From the NCBI RefSeq assembly GCF_014202975.1, contig NZ_JACHHZ010000002.1, positions 124,001 through 188,000 on the forward strand: a DNA stretch of 64,000 nt, given 5' to 3'. This DNA is from Povalibacter uvarum (GTDB lineage Bacteria > Pseudomonadota > Gammaproteobacteria > Steroidobacterales > Steroidobacteraceae). A model generated the notes under the pieces. It did no database searches. It had not been told where the DNA came from and saw nothing but the letters and a program-made list of their open reading frames with translations. Position 1 is the first letter of the stretch. Every line of letters begins with the position of its first letter. Made by a program: the position numbers and the translations under genes. Shown here one piece after another: positions 17,977 through 27,161 of the stretch.

Positions 17977-20683
17977 TTCTCATCTCCTCATTCTCATCCA
18001 GGATCGTCCGCACCTGGCGCGCCAGATCTTCCACGCGATACGGCTTGGTGAGCAACTGCAGTGTGCCGTCCAGCATGCCCCGATGAAGGATCGAGCTTTC
18101 GCTGAAGGCTGACGTCATCAGGATCTTCAGTCCGGGACGTCGTTCACGCAATTTGTCCACCAGCATCGGGCCGGGCAACCCGCCCGGCAGCATCACATCC
18201 GAAAAGACCAGCGCGATATCAGTATGTTGCATGAATTGCTCCAAAGCCTGATACCCATTGGCCGCCTCCAGCACCCGATAGCCGAGGCTATTCAGGATAT
18301 CGACCGCAGTCGAGCGGACTTCAGCATTGTCTTCAACAACGAGAATTGTTTCCCAGCCTGACGGCATGTCGGAGGAGGGAGCGGCATCGCGCGGGAGGGC
18401 TTCAATGTCGCCCGGACAGCGGGGCAGAAACAATTGCACTGTAGTGCCCTTGCCCACCGTGCTGGTGATCCGGACGTGCCCGCCGGACTGGCGCACGAAG
18501 CCATAGACCATGGGCAGACCGAGGCCGCTGCCCTTGCCCACGTCCTTGGTCGTGAAGAACGGCTCGAACACGCGCTTCAGCGTGTCGGGCGGCATGCCGG
18601 TCCCGGTGTCGAGGACCTCCAGCACGGCGTATTCGCCGGGCTGCAATGAGCCTTCGCCGTTGAAACCCGAAGGTTCGACAGGCTGCGCACCCACGATCTC
18701 GTTGCGCGTACTCACGATGATCGCGCCGCCCTGAGGCATTGCATCGCGGGCATTGATGACCAGGTTCAGGATCGCGTTCTCGAGCTGGCCCGGATCGATC
18801 TTCACCGGCCACACCAGCGGCGCGCAGACCTGGCGGATTTCGATATCGCCGGTCAGGGACCGACGCAGCAGGTCGTACATGCCGCCGATCAGCGTGCCGA
18901 GGTCGACGACACGAGGCTCCAGCACCTGCTGGCGCGCGAATGCCAGCAGCCGGCGCGTGAGATCGGCGCCTCGCATGGCCGCCTTCATTGCCGTTTCAGC
19001 CTGATGCAGCAGACGCGGACTCTCCCGCAGCGACCGTGACAGCAGCTGCATGTTGCCGACGATGACAGCGAGGAGATTGTTGAAATCGTGCGCGATACCG
19101 CCGGTCAGCCGGCCGACCGCCTCCATCTTCTGGCTCTGTCGCAGCTCGGCTTCGAGCTGATGCTTCTCGGTGACGTCGCGAGCTGCGACGAAGCAGCCCT
19201 GCACTTCGCCGGCTTCATTGAAGTGCGGTACGAAGATGCCTTCGAGATCGACCAGCTGGCCGTCGGGACTGCGGAACTGCCCCTGCGATTCCACCATCCG
19301 CCCGTCGAGCGCCGCGCGAAAGCTTGGCCCGATGGCCGCGTAGCGACGCTCGCCGATCACATCGCCCACGGGCTGGCCGCGGGTAGACGCCAGCGGCAGC
19401 CGGAAGAACTGCTGGAACTGCCGGTTCGCGTACACGATGCGCTCGTCGCGATCGAGGTACGAAACGTACAGCGGCAGCGAGTCGAGAATCGTGCCGTAGA
19501 AATCCTGGCTGCGGCTCAATGCTTCTTCGGCCTCGATCTGCGCGGAGATGTCGCTGATCGATCCTGACAGTCGCAGGGGCCGGCCTGCAGCATCGCGATC
19601 CGCCTGACCCCGCATCCGGCACCACAGCACCGAGCCGCTGCGCGTAACCACGCGGCAGCGCAGATCGAGCTGCACCTGGTTCTCGAGATGACGGCGGATC
19701 TTGTGCAGCACAAGGGTGCGGTCATCGGCGTGCAGCACGTTCTGGAACGCGTTGAACGTGTCAGGAAAGTCCTCGTGCTCGTAGCCGATGATTTCCCGGA
19801 ACCGCGATGCGTACCAGACGTGGCCGGTGAGCAAGTTCCACTCGTACATGCCGTCGGACGTACCGCGGACTGCGCGTTCCCAACGATCCTGCACTTCCGC
19901 TGCAAGCTGCATGTCGCGCTTGCGCCGCGTGATGTCGCGCAGCACGCCAACCATGCGCAGCGCTTTGCCATGCCCATCGCGACGAACGACGTCAGCTCTC
20001 GCGGCGAACCATCTTGTCTCGCCCGACGCAGTCACCAGCGAGTACTCGCATTCGAAGTGCGGCGTAGCGCCGTGGAAATGCTGTTCGAACTGCTCGAGCA
20101 CCGACTGCTGATCTGACGGCAGCATCAAGCGGTCCGACAGACTCTCCCGCTTGAGCAGTTGCTGCGGATCGACGCCGAGCGACGTGCGCCAGTGGTCGTT
20201 GTAGTAGACCTCGTCGCGTTCGACGTTCCATTCCCACATCGACAGGGCACTGGCATCCATCGCGACTTGAAGGCGCGCTTCGCTCGTTCGCAACGACTCG
20301 CGTGTGCGGACCACGCGGGTGAGGTCTTCAAAGGTCAGGACGAGGTGGGGAGTTTCACCGGACCCTTCGAAAGGCTGCACGGCGACCCGGACCGGAATCG
20401 CACGACCATCGCGTGCGACGAGAACGATCTCGACAGTGCACGCTCTCGCGGAGCGCAAGGCCTGGTGGAACTGCTGCATCGAGTCCGCGTCGGTCGCGTC
20501 GCTGCAGAGAGAGAGCACGTGGCTGGCCAGGACCTCTTCGCGCTCATAGCCGGTCAGTTGGAGGAACGCCTTGTTGGCATGCGCAGGCCGATCGAAATCG
20601 CGCGCAGGCACGACCAGCACGCCCTGCGTCACCGCATCGAGCATGGCCAGACTGCCGGGAGGCGCTGACGAGACCGCCGTCAT
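17963..20683 (-). CDS. Soluble PAS hybrid histidine kinase with four PAS domains, module B
   Basis: This kinase of about 906 residues has four PAS domains (about 12-125, 130-250, 255-380, 388-510) and HisKA with GGIAHDFNNLLA (His532). A HATPase domain (about 632-760; DTGTGMPP, FEPFFTTKDVGKGSGLGL) and a receiver (about 785-900; Asp829 in FSDVMLPGG, KP in LLTKPYRVED) follow. No signal or membrane segment is present, unlike the module A kinase. The ATG at 20683 starts a natural PAS protein (MTAVSSAPPGSLAMLDAV). The open frame reaches 20821, but that extension is low-complexity leader. Translation is coupled to the downstream REC-EAL gene, so c-di-GMP hydrolysis is the likely output. Confidence 0.92.
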   Translation of the reverse strand: MTAVSSAPPGSLAMLDAVTQGVLVVPARDFDRPAHANKAFLQLTGYEREEVLASHVLSLCSDATDADSMQQFHQALRSARACTVEIVLVARDGRAIPVRVAVQPFEGSGETPHLVLTFEDLTRVVRTRESLRTSEARLQVAMDASALSMWEWNVERDEVYYNDHWRTSLGVDPQQLLKRESLSDRLMLPSDQQSVLEQFEQHFHGATPHFECEYSLVTASGETRWFAARADVVRRDGHGKALRMVGVLRDITRRKRDMQLAAEVQDRWERAVRGTSDGMYEWNLLTGHVWYASRFREIIGYEHEDFPDTFNAFQNVLHADDRTLVLHKIRRHLENQVQLDLRCRVVTRSGSVLWCRMRGQADRDAAGRPLRLSGSISDISAQIEAEEALSRSQDFYGTILDSLPLYVSYLDRDERIVYANRQFQQFFRLPLASTRGQPVGDVIGERRYAAIGPSFRAALDGRMVESQGQFRSPDGQLVDLEGIFVPHFNEAGEVQGCFVAARDVTEKHQLEAELRQSQKMEAVGRLTGGIAHDFNNLLAVIVGNMQLLSRSLRESPRLLHQAETAMKAAMRGADLTRRLLAFARQQVLEPRVVDLGTLIGGMYDLLRRSLTGDIEIRQVCAPLVWPVKIDPGQLENAILNLVINARDAMPQGGAIIVSTRNEIVGAQPVEPSGFNGEGSLQPGEYAVLEVLDTGTGMPPDTLKRVFEPFFTTKDVGKGSGLGLPMVYGFVRQSGGHVRITSTVGKGTTVQLFLPRCPGDIEALPRDAAPSSDMPSGWETILVVEDNAEVRSTAVDILNSLGYRVLEAANGYQALEQFMQHTDIALVFSDVMLPGGLPGPMLVDKLRERRPGLKILMTSAFSESSILHRGMLDGTLQLLTKPYRVEDLARQVRTILDENEEMRSVPA

Positions 20684-20938
20684 AGACCCCGCGTGGTTCC
20701 TCTGCGTGCAGGGGATACCCGCCCGCTCGTGGTGCTGAATGACATATCGCCTGTGAACTTGAATGGGATCGCCACCGCTCGCTCTCCGTTCTCCCAAAGA
20801 GACCGGGGGACATTCGCTCAAGGCGTGCGATCAGGGCGCGAGAGTGGCGGAAAACGCTGGCGGAAACTGTGTTCTGCAGCGCGTCGCGGAGGGAAGAAGG
20901 GAATGCCGGGTGGAGGGTCCCCCAGCGCGGAAGGGGCT

Positions 20939-21017
20939 GCTGGCGACTGGCTACTGGCCAGAAAGAGGAAGGGCCGGCCCTTTTGATTGGGCCAGCGGCC
21001 AGGGGCCAGTCGCCAGC
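20939..21017. repeat. Long imperfect inverted repeat with nested palindrome
   Basis: Two 21-base arms (20939-20959 and 20997-21017, containing CTGGCGACTGGC and its complement) match at 19 of 21 positions. They enclose a 37-base loop that itself holds the perfect palindrome AAGGGCCGGCCCTT (20969-20982) followed by TTTT on the plus strand. The structure lies in the 373-bp gap (20684-21056) between the module B kinase start and the kduD end. It could act as a terminator for the kdu/uxa operon or be a mobile palindromic element. No gene is recognisable in the gap. Confidence 0.7.
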
Positions 21018-21056
21018 GGTCCCGGGTCGATTATTGTCAAATCGACCCGTGACGCT

Positions 21057-21821
21057 TCATCGTGCCAGCCACCCGCCATCCACAGGGATGACCGTTCCGT
21101 GGACATAGTCGGAGGCGGCGGAGCTCAAGAACACCGCCGCCCCGCCCAGGTCGGACGGCCTTCCCCATCGCCCGGCTGGAATTCGGCCCAGGATGTCGCG
21201 GTTGCGCTGTTCGTCAGCGCGAAGCGCGGTGGTGTTGTTCGTCTCGAAGTAGCCGGGGGCGATCGCGTTCACGTTGATGCCGCGCGATGCCCATTCGTTG
21301 GCGAGCAGGCGCGTGATGCCGGCGAGGCCGCTCTTGCTGGCCGTGTACGAGGCCGTGCGGATGCCGCCCTGGAAAGACAGCATGGAAACGATGTTGATGA
21401 CCTTGCCGCCGCGGCCGGTCTTCACCATCGACTGGGCGACTGCCTGCGCGAGGAAGAACGGCGTCTTCAGGTTCACGTCGAGGGCCGCATCCCAGTCGGC
21501 TTCCGTGAACACGAGCGCGTCGTTGCGACGAATGATGCCCGCATTGTTCACGAGGATGTCGACCTGACCAGTTGCTTCGATGGCCTGCGCGACGACGCGC
21601 TCAGCCTCGTGGCTGCGCTCGAGATCGGCATAGATCGAGTGGAACTTGCGGCCAAGGGCTTTGACTTCGCGCTCGGTGTCGGTGGCGCTCGAGCGGCCGA
21701 CGGCAACGACGTCCGCGCCTGCCTGCGCCAATGCGATTGCGATGCCCTGCCCCAGGCCGGTATTGGCACCGGTTACCAGAGCGACTTTGCCTGCCAGCGA
21801 AAAGGGGTTGGAAGAACTCAT
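21057..21821 (-). CDS. kduD: 2-dehydro-3-deoxy-D-gluconate 5-dehydrogenase (SDR family)
   Basis: This 254-residue classical short-chain dehydrogenase has the nucleotide-binding motif TGANTGLGQGIA (about 17-28), NNAG (about 87-90), the catalytic Ser in NIVSMLSFQGG, and YTASKSG with the YxxxK pair. KduD reduces 2,5-diketo-3-deoxygluconate to 2-keto-3-deoxygluconate in pectin breakdown. It is the third gene of uxaC-kduI-kduD, 16 bases after kduI. The neighbours decide the name, since SDR sequences alone are ambiguous. The C-terminal PVDGGWLAR is typical of the family. Confidence 0.92.
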   Translation of the reverse strand: MSSSNPFSLAGKVALVTGANTGLGQGIAIALAQAGADVVAVGRSSATDTEREVKALGRKFHSIYADLERSHEAERVVAQAIEATGQVDILVNNAGIIRRNDALVFTEADWDAALDVNLKTPFFLAQAVAQSMVKTGRGGKVINIVSMLSFQGGIRTASYTASKSGLAGITRLLANEWASRGINVNAIAPGYFETNNTTALRADEQRNRDILGRIPAGRWGRPSDLGGAAVFLSSAASDYVHGTVIPVDGGWLAR

Positions 21822-21837
21822 TGGTTTCTCTGGGGAC

Positions 21838-22692
21838 TCACTTCAACTGGCAGATGTCGAGGACGTTCATGTCGGTGTAGTCGAGGTTTTCCCCGCCCAT
21901 CGCCCAGATGAAGCTGTAGTTCTTGGTGCCCGCGCCCATGTGGATCGACCACGGCGGCGACATCACCGCTTCTTCGTTGCGGATCACGATGCTGCGCGTG
22001 TCGTCCGGCTGACCCATGAAGTGCATGACGCACTGATCGCCCTGGCCTTCGAGATCGAAATAGAAGTAGACCTCGGATCGACGGTCGTGCAGGTGCGGGG
22101 GCATCGTGTTCCACACGCTGCCCGACTTGAGCACCGTGAGACCGAGCAGCAACTGCGAGGACTTGCAGGTCGCCGGAACGATGTACTGGTAGATCGTGCG
22201 CTCGTTCGACGTTTCGAGGCTGCCGCGCTCGAGCGGCACAGCCTTCGAAATCGAGATCTGCTGCGTTTCGAAGCGCGCGTGAGCGGGCGTCGAAACGATA
22301 TAGAACTTGGCGGCCTGCCCCGCCGCGGCCGACTCGAACACGACATCCTTCGTGCCCATCGGGATGTAGAGGCCGTCCTTCGATCCAAGCTCATACGCCT
22401 TGCCGTCGACAGTCACGCGGCCAGCGGTCTTGCCGATGTTGATCACACCGAGCTCGCGGCGCTCGAGGAACGGCTTGCCGGCAGCGGATGCCGGCGCCGT
22501 CTGATCCGGAAGACGGAGTGCCTTGGTTTCAGGCATCGCGGCGCCGATCACGAAGCGCTCGTAGTGCGTGTAGTTCAACGTCAGCGTGTCGCTGGCGAAC
22601 AGACCCTCGACCAGATAGCGATCGCGCAATTGCTGGTTGCTCGCCCCGTCCATCATGTCGGGGTGAGTCGCGTGATATGTCTTCTTGAACAC
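21838..22692 (-). CDS. kduI: 5-dehydro-4-deoxy-D-glucuronate isomerase
   Basis: This 284-residue cupin-fold isomerase is full length for KduI. It converts 4-deoxy-L-threo-5-hexosulose uronate to 2,5-diketo-3-deoxygluconate. The metal-binding region is visible as [17 protein letters not shown] and [20 protein letters not shown], and the C-terminus [10 protein letters not shown] is highly characteristic. It lies between uxaC (20 bases) and kduD (16 bases) on the same strand, so the three are one transcript reading from the operator at 24189-24198. It handles unsaturated uronates released by pectate lyases such as those at 30904 and 35409. Confidence 0.96.
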   Translation of the reverse strand: MFKKTYHATHPDMMDGASNQQLRDRYLVEGLFASDTLTLNYTHYERFVIGAAMPETKALRLPDQTAPASAAGKPFLERRELGVINIGKTAGRVTVDGKAYELGSKDGLYIPMGTKDVVFESAAAGQAAKFYIVSTPAHARFETQQISISKAVPLERGSLETSNERTIYQYIVPATCKSSQLLLGLTVLKSGSVWNTMPPHLHDRRSEVYFYFDLEGQGDQCVMHFMGQPDDTRSIVIRNEEAVMSPPWSIHMGAGTKNYSFIWAMGGENLDYTDMNVLDICQLK

Positions 22693-22712
22693 GTCGGGGT
22701 CCTTCGGGCTGA

Positions 22713-24125
22713 TCAGAGTTTGTAGGCCTGCTTCGGCAGGCGATAGGCGAGGTCGGCCGCCACTTCAGCCGCGTCCTCTTCGGAGATGCGATGCTCGGAG
22801 ACGAGCCGGGCGAGCCACACGCAGTCCATGCGGCGTGCGAGATCGTGTCGCGCGGGGATCGACAGGAAAGCGCGCGTGTCGTCGTTGAAACCAACGGTGT
22901 TGTAAAAACCCGCGGTTTCGGTCGTGTACTCGCGGAAGCGCAGCATTCCTTCCGGGCTGTCGTGGAACCACCAGGACGGGCCGAGCTTCAGAACCGGGTA
23001 GTGGCCGGCGAGCGGTGCAAGCTCCCGGCTATAGGTCGTTTCATCCAGCGTGAACAGGATGACGCTCAGACGCGGATCGTTGCCGTAGCGATCGAGCAGC
23101 GGCTTGAGAGCGCGCACGTACTCCGTGGGATGCGGCACATCGGCGCCCTTGTCGCGGCCGAAGTGATCGAACACCCAGCGATTGTGATTGCGGAATGCGC
23201 CGGGATGGATCTGCATCACGAGCCCGTCATCGAGACTCATGCGCGCCATCTCGACGAGCATCGCCGCACGAAAGAGTTCGGCATCGGCAGCGCTGAAGTT
23301 GCCGGTGGTCACACGCGAGAACAAGCGCTCTGCTTCCGCAGTGCTCAGATCCGCAGTCGCCGCAGTGATGTGCCCGTGATCCGTCGATGTCGCGCCTGCG
23401 GCAGCGAACTGCGCGCGGCGTTTGCGATGTGCCTTGAGATAACCGGACCACGAATACGTATCCTCGCCCGTGATCTCGCTGAACTGATCGAGCGCGGTGC
23501 GGAACGATTCGTGCTCTGGATCGATCACTGCGTCGGGGCGATACGCCGTGATCACACGACCACGCCAACCGCTACGGGCGATCTCGTGATGATGATCGAG
23601 CGTGTCGATCGGCGACTCGGTGGTCGCGATCACTTCGATATTGAATCGCTCGAAAAGCGCACGCGGGAGAAACTCGGGCGTCGCGAGCTTCGCGCCGATC
23701 TCATCGAAATATCGGTCTGCCGTTTGCGCATCGAGGCGCACATCGAAACCGAAGACTTTCGCGAACACATAGTCGAGCCAGAGTGCGGACGGTGTGCCGC
23801 GAAACAGATGCTGATTGGCAGCGAACAATCGCCACGCCGCACGCGGGTCAGCCTTCGACGGCCCCTCACGTGAAGGCACACCGAGATCCGCCAGTGCGAT
23901 GCCCTGGCTATAGAGCATTCGATAGAGATAGTGATCCGGCGCCAGCAGCAATTCCGTCGCGTTGCCGAACGGAGCATTCCGCGAAAACCATTGCGGGTCG
24001 GTGTGGCCGTGGGGACTCAGGATCGGCAAGTCGCGCACGAGCGCGTAGAGCCGTCGCGCGATTGCACGCGCGCCAGGGTCAGCCGGGAACAGCCGATCCT
24101 CGTGCAGTTGGAGTTTTCGTGTCAT
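22713..24125 (-). CDS. uxaC: Uronate isomerase
   Basis: This is a 470-residue member of the amidohydrolase-like uronate isomerase family, close to the usual length. It interconverts D-galacturonate/D-tagaturonate and D-glucuronate/D-fructuronate. Visible family signatures are [15 protein letters not shown] near the N-terminus, the central [11 protein letters not shown] region, HPGAFRNHN, and [19 protein letters not shown] near the C-terminus. The ATG at 24125 ([16 protein letters not shown]) matches the usual N-terminus; the open frame extends 34 codons upstream into the operator region and is rejected. It is the first gene of the uxaC-kduI-kduD operon, with a LacI-type operator 64 bp upstream. 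Confidence 0.95.
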   Translation of the reverse strand: MTRKLQLHEDRLFPADPGARAIARRLYALVRDLPILSPHGHTDPQWFSRNAPFGNATELLLAPDHYLYRMLYSQGIALADLGVPSREGPSKADPRAAWRLFAANQHLFRGTPSALWLDYVFAKVFGFDVRLDAQTADRYFDEIGAKLATPEFLPRALFERFNIEVIATTESPIDTLDHHHEIARSGWRGRVITAYRPDAVIDPEHESFRTALDQFSEITGEDTYSWSGYLKAHRKRRAQFAAAGATSTDHGHITAATADLSTAEAERLFSRVTTGNFSAADAELFRAAMLVEMARMSLDDGLVMQIHPGAFRNHNRWVFDHFGRDKGADVPHPTEYVRALKPLLDRYGNDPRLSVILFTLDETTYSRELAPLAGHYPVLKLGPSWWFHDSPEGMLRFREYTTETAGFYNTVGFNDDTRAFLSIPARHDLARRMDCVWLARLVSEHRISEEDAAEVAADLAYRLPKQAYKL

Positions 24126-24188
24126 CGGTATGATGCTGCAGTGCGGGCCCGTAGTGTACGTTTCCCCCTCGGGCCTGTCCGCATGGTA

Positions 24189-24198
24189 ACCGGTGTCA
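24189..24198 (-). promoter_or_regulatory. LacI-type operator upstream of uxaC
   Basis: The minus strand reads AATGACACCGGTTACC, with core TGACACCGGT. It lies 64 bp before the uxaC start in the 131-bp gap between the LacI-family gene and uxaC. It is one of five copies in the pectin island. The left half TGACACC is invariant and the central CCGG is the usual LacI-family palindrome core. Confidence 0.82.
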
Positions 24199-24256
24199 TT
24201 TGCCGTGGGAAGGGACCTGGATCTCACATGCCCCGATCACCCGGATTGAGCCGCCG

Positions 24257-25372
24257 TTATGTCTTTGGGCGGCCGGAAGATTCCCGGACCACGAGGTGCG
24301 GGAAGAAGGTCGTCGCGGTGAGCGGCGGGCCTTCGAGCCCTGCGATCTTCGCCATCACGCGCTCCGCGGCGAGCCGCCCCATGTCGCGGATCGGTTGCCG
24401 CATCGTCGTCAATGACGGACACAGCCGCGATGCCAGCGGGCTGTCGTCGAATCCGACCACGGTGAGGTCATCGGGAATCTTGAGTCCGCGCAAGTACGCC
24501 GTTCGATAGACGCCCGCAGCCGTTTCGTCGTTACCGGCGAAGATCGCCGTCGGCCGCGGATTGCGTGACAGCAACAGCTCGGCGCATGCAGCGCCCGACT
24601 CGAACGTGTAGAGACCTTCGACGACGAATTCGGGCGGCATCGTCAGGCCGCGTTCGGCGAGCGCGTCGGAAAATCCGGTGAGTCGCTCGATCGAGGAACG
24701 ATACGTCTGCGGTCCGATGATCATCGAAATACGCTTGTGGCCGAGCTTCCACAAATGCTCCGCCACTTCCGCCGCCGACTGGCGATCCATCGACAACACG
24801 AGGTTCTGCGGCTCATCGAGCGGCGCAGCGAGCACGCGGACGTACGGGCAATTCAGCTTCTGCAGCATCTCGGCAAGCGCCGAGTTCTCCGACACCGGCG
24901 GCAGCATGATGACGCCGTCGAGCTTCTGGCGGCTGATCAGCTCGCGGATCTCGGAAAGAAACTTCTCATTCGTGCGATCGCACGGATGCACGACGAGCTC
25001 GTATCCCTGGCGGCGCAGCGCACCCAGCGCGCCTTCCTGGATGTTGATGACGTACGGCGCATTCGGATTGTCGTAGATGAGCCCGATGAGGAACGAGCGC
25101 CGGAACGCAAGACCGCGCGCCTGCGGATCGGGTGTGTATCCGACGCGCTGCATGATCTCTGCGATTCGCGTGCGCGTGTCCTCGCGCACGAACGGCGATT
25201 CGTTGATGACCCGCGAAACGGTTTTCTTGGAAACGTTCGCGAGCCGCGCGATGTCGTTGATGGTGTGCTTGCGCGTCGGCTCTTCATGCCGCACCTGCGA
25301 TGCTGCAGCAGGTTGCGTCGACACCGGCACTTTCCGCGAGGCTTTCTTGGCGGCCTTTTTGACCATGTTCAA
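24257..25372 (-). CDS. LacI-family transcriptional regulator of the hexuronate/pectin island
   Basis: This 371-residue LacI/GalR regulator has a Lys/Ala-rich N-terminal extension (about 1-35). The helix-turn-helix follows (TINDIARLANVSKKTVSRVI, about 36-57) with the hinge helix region ending DPQARGLAFRR, then a periplasmic-binding-protein-like effector domain (about 95-365). The HTH residues VSKKTVSRVIN are those of regulators binding palindromes with a central CG. It sits between uxaC and uxaA, and five TGACACCGGT sites occur in the island, making it the prime candidate for their repressor. The likely inducer is 2-keto-3-deoxygluconate or a related uronate; that is inferred from KdgR-type biology, not from the sequence. 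Confidence 0.92.
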   Translation of the reverse strand: MNMVKKAAKKASRKVPVSTQPAAASQVRHEEPTRKHTINDIARLANVSKKTVSRVINESPFVREDTRTRIAEIMQRVGYTPDPQARGLAFRRSFLIGLIYDNPNAPYVINIQEGALGALRRQGYELVVHPCDRTNEKFLSEIRELISRQKLDGVIMLPPVSENSALAEMLQKLNCPYVRVLAAPLDEPQNLVLSMDRQSAAEVAEHLWKLGHKRISMIIGPQTYRSSIERLTGFSDALAERGLTMPPEFVVEGLYTFESGAACAELLLSRNPRPTAIFAGNDETAAGVYRTAYLRGLKIPDDLTVVGFDDSPLASRLCPSLTTMRQPIRDMGRLAAERVMAKIAGLEGPPLTATTFFPHLVVRESSGRPKT

Positions 25373-25552
25373 TTTGTTCTCATGACGCCCTCGCGTGCTG
25401 ACTTACGCCCCCTGCACGCTGCAAGTCGTCGTGACCAACGATCTCCCTGTGAGCACAGTTTCACACAAAGCGCGGGGAGTCTCCCGTCGACAACGGGATT
25501 CAAAGCGCGTATGTGAATTCCGCGCCGTGCCGATGCCTTGCGCCTCGCATCA

Positions 25553-25562
25553 TGACACCGGT
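25553..25562 (+). promoter_or_regulatory. LacI-type operator upstream of uxaA
   Basis: The plus strand reads ATGACACCGGTTTCC, with the core ending 56 bp before the uxaA start. It lies in the 246-bp divergent region between the LacI gene and uxaA, so the site could also affect expression of the regulator itself, about 180 bp away. It matches the sites near uxaC and the TRAP operon over GACACCGGTTNCC. Confidence 0.82.
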
Positions 25563-25618
25563 TTCCCCCGGCGCTAAGATGCCCTATCGAACGCCTGACT
25601 TCCAGTCGATTGGACCTC

Positions 25619-27118
25619 ATGAACAGCGCCCTGCCCGCCGCCTACCGCATCACGGCCCGCGATGATGTGGCCATTGCCCTGCGCGACCTGAATGTCGGCG
25701 AACAGATCACGATCGACGACCAGACCGTGACCCTGCGCGACCCTGTCGGACGCGGACATAAGTTCGCCGTGCGCGCGATCGCCGCATCGCAACCTGTCTG
25801 CAAATACGGCTGGCCGATCGGGCGGGCAAAGACCGACATTCCCGTAGGCGCACACGTGCACACGCACAACGTCAGCACGCGCCTCGCGGGACTCGATGAG
25901 TATCGGTATGAACCCGCAAGCGAATCCGCGCTGCAGGCTCAGTCCTCCTCGGCGACTTTCATGGGATATCGCAGGCCCGATGGTCGCGTTGGAACGCGCA
26001 ACGAGATCTGGATCCTCTGCACGGTCGGCTGTGTCGGCAGAACCGCGGAGCGCATAGCGCGCCTCGCATCGCAGCGATTCGCCGGGCGTGTGGACGGAAT
26101 TCACGCGTTCCCGCATCAATTCGGTTGCTCACAGCTCGGCGGCGACCTCGATCGCACGCGCAAGCTGACGGCGGCGCTCGCGTGCCATCCGAACGCCGGC
26201 GGCGTGCTCATCCTCGGACTGGGATGCGAATCGAACCAGCTCGACAAACTGCTCGCGGATATTCCCGCAAACCAGCGCGCGCATATCAAATCCTTCGCGG
26301 CGCAGTCGACCACCGACGAAACGCAAGCCGGATTGCAGGCGGTGGAAGAACTCGTGCAACTCGCTGAGCGCACGAAGCGCGAACCTTGCCCGCTGAGCAC
26401 ACTGTCGATCGGTCTCAAGTGCGGCGGATCCGACGGCTTCAGCGGCATCACCGCGAACCCGCTCGTCGGGCGCATTGCCGATCGCGTGACCGCTGCGGGC
26501 GGTGCAGCGATCCTCACGGAAATTCCTGAAGTCTTCGGCGCTGAGCGGCTGCTCATGCAGCGCGCTGCCAGCGAACAGGTGTTCGACGGCATCGTCAGCG
26601 TCGTGAACGACTTCAAGGACTACTTCATTCGCAATCACCAGCCCGTGCACGAGAATCCGTCGCCCGGCAACATCGCGGGCGGCATCACGACACTCGAAGA
26701 GAAGTCGCTGGGCGCGGTACAGAAGGGCGGCCATGCAACGGTGACGGAAGTCATCCGCTACGCCGAGCGCTCGAGCAAACCCGGCCTGACGTTGCTGGAG
26801 GCGCCAGGAAACGACGGCATCTCATCGACCGCATTGGTCGCCGCGGGCGCGACGATCGTCCTGTTCACCACGGGTCGCGGAACGCCGCTTGGATTTCCTG
26901 CCCCGACCCTCAAGATCAGCTCGAACTCCGCGCTGGCCCAGAACAAGCCTCACTGGATCGACTTCGACGCGGGCCGGCTGCTCGCGGGCGAGGATACCGA
27001 GCAAGTCACCGACGAGTTCCTGCAACTGATCATCGCAACTGCGTCGGGTCAGCCCGCCAGGAACGAGCTGAACGAAGAACGCGAGATCGCGATCTGGAAG
27101 GATGGAGTGACGCTCTAG
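25619..27118 (+). CDS. uxaA: Altronate dehydratase (full-length, UxaA family)
   Basis: This 499-residue enzyme converts D-altronate to 2-keto-3-deoxy-D-gluconate. An N-terminal SAF domain (about 1-95; VGRGHKFAVRAIA, PVGAHVHTHN) is followed by the large UxaA domain. Its visible signatures are GYRRPDGRVGTRNEIWIL, TVGCVGRTAERIA, HQFGCSQLGGD, GLGCESNQ, LKCGGSDGFSGITANPLVG and ETPEVFGAE-like EIPEVFGAE. The conserved Cys residues of the iron-dependent active site are in these segments. The ATG at 25619 is preferred over the TTG three codons earlier. It is divergent from the LacI gene with an operator 56 bp upstream. The oxidoreductase UxaB that would supply altronate is not in this window. Confidence 0.95.
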   Translation: MNSALPAAYRITARDDVAIALRDLNVGEQITIDDQTVTLRDPVGRGHKFAVRAIAASQPVCKYGWPIGRAKTDIPVGAHVHTHNVSTRLAGLDEYRYEPASESALQAQSSSATFMGYRRPDGRVGTRNEIWILCTVGCVGRTAERIARLASQRFAGRVDGIHAFPHQFGCSQLGGDLDRTRKLTAALACHPNAGGVLILGLGCESNQLDKLLADIPANQRAHIKSFAAQSTTDETQAGLQAVEELVQLAERTKREPCPLSTLSIGLKCGGSDGFSGITANPLVGRIADRVTAAGGAAILTEIPEVFGAERLLMQRAASEQVFDGIVSVVNDFKDYFIRNHQPVHENPSPGNIAGGITTLEEKSLGAVQKGGHATVTEVIRYAERSSKPGLTLLEAPGNDGISSTALVAAGATIVLFTTGRGTPLGFPAPTLKISSNSALAQNKPHWIDFDAGRLLAGEDTEQVTDEFLQLIIATASGQPARNELNEEREIAIWKDGVTL

Positions 27119-27161
27119 CGAAGCAACGAGCCGGCATCGCTGCACGGGCTCGCAGCTCAAG

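Noticed and set aside
20763-21911. 382-codon plus-strand frame across the kduD region
   Set aside because: It is antisense to kduD and its first part translates the nested palindrome.
27119-27161. GAGCC...GGCTC hairpin between uxaA and dctM as a terminator
   Set aside because: The stem is only five to six pairs with a long loop and no T-run on either strand; too weak to call.
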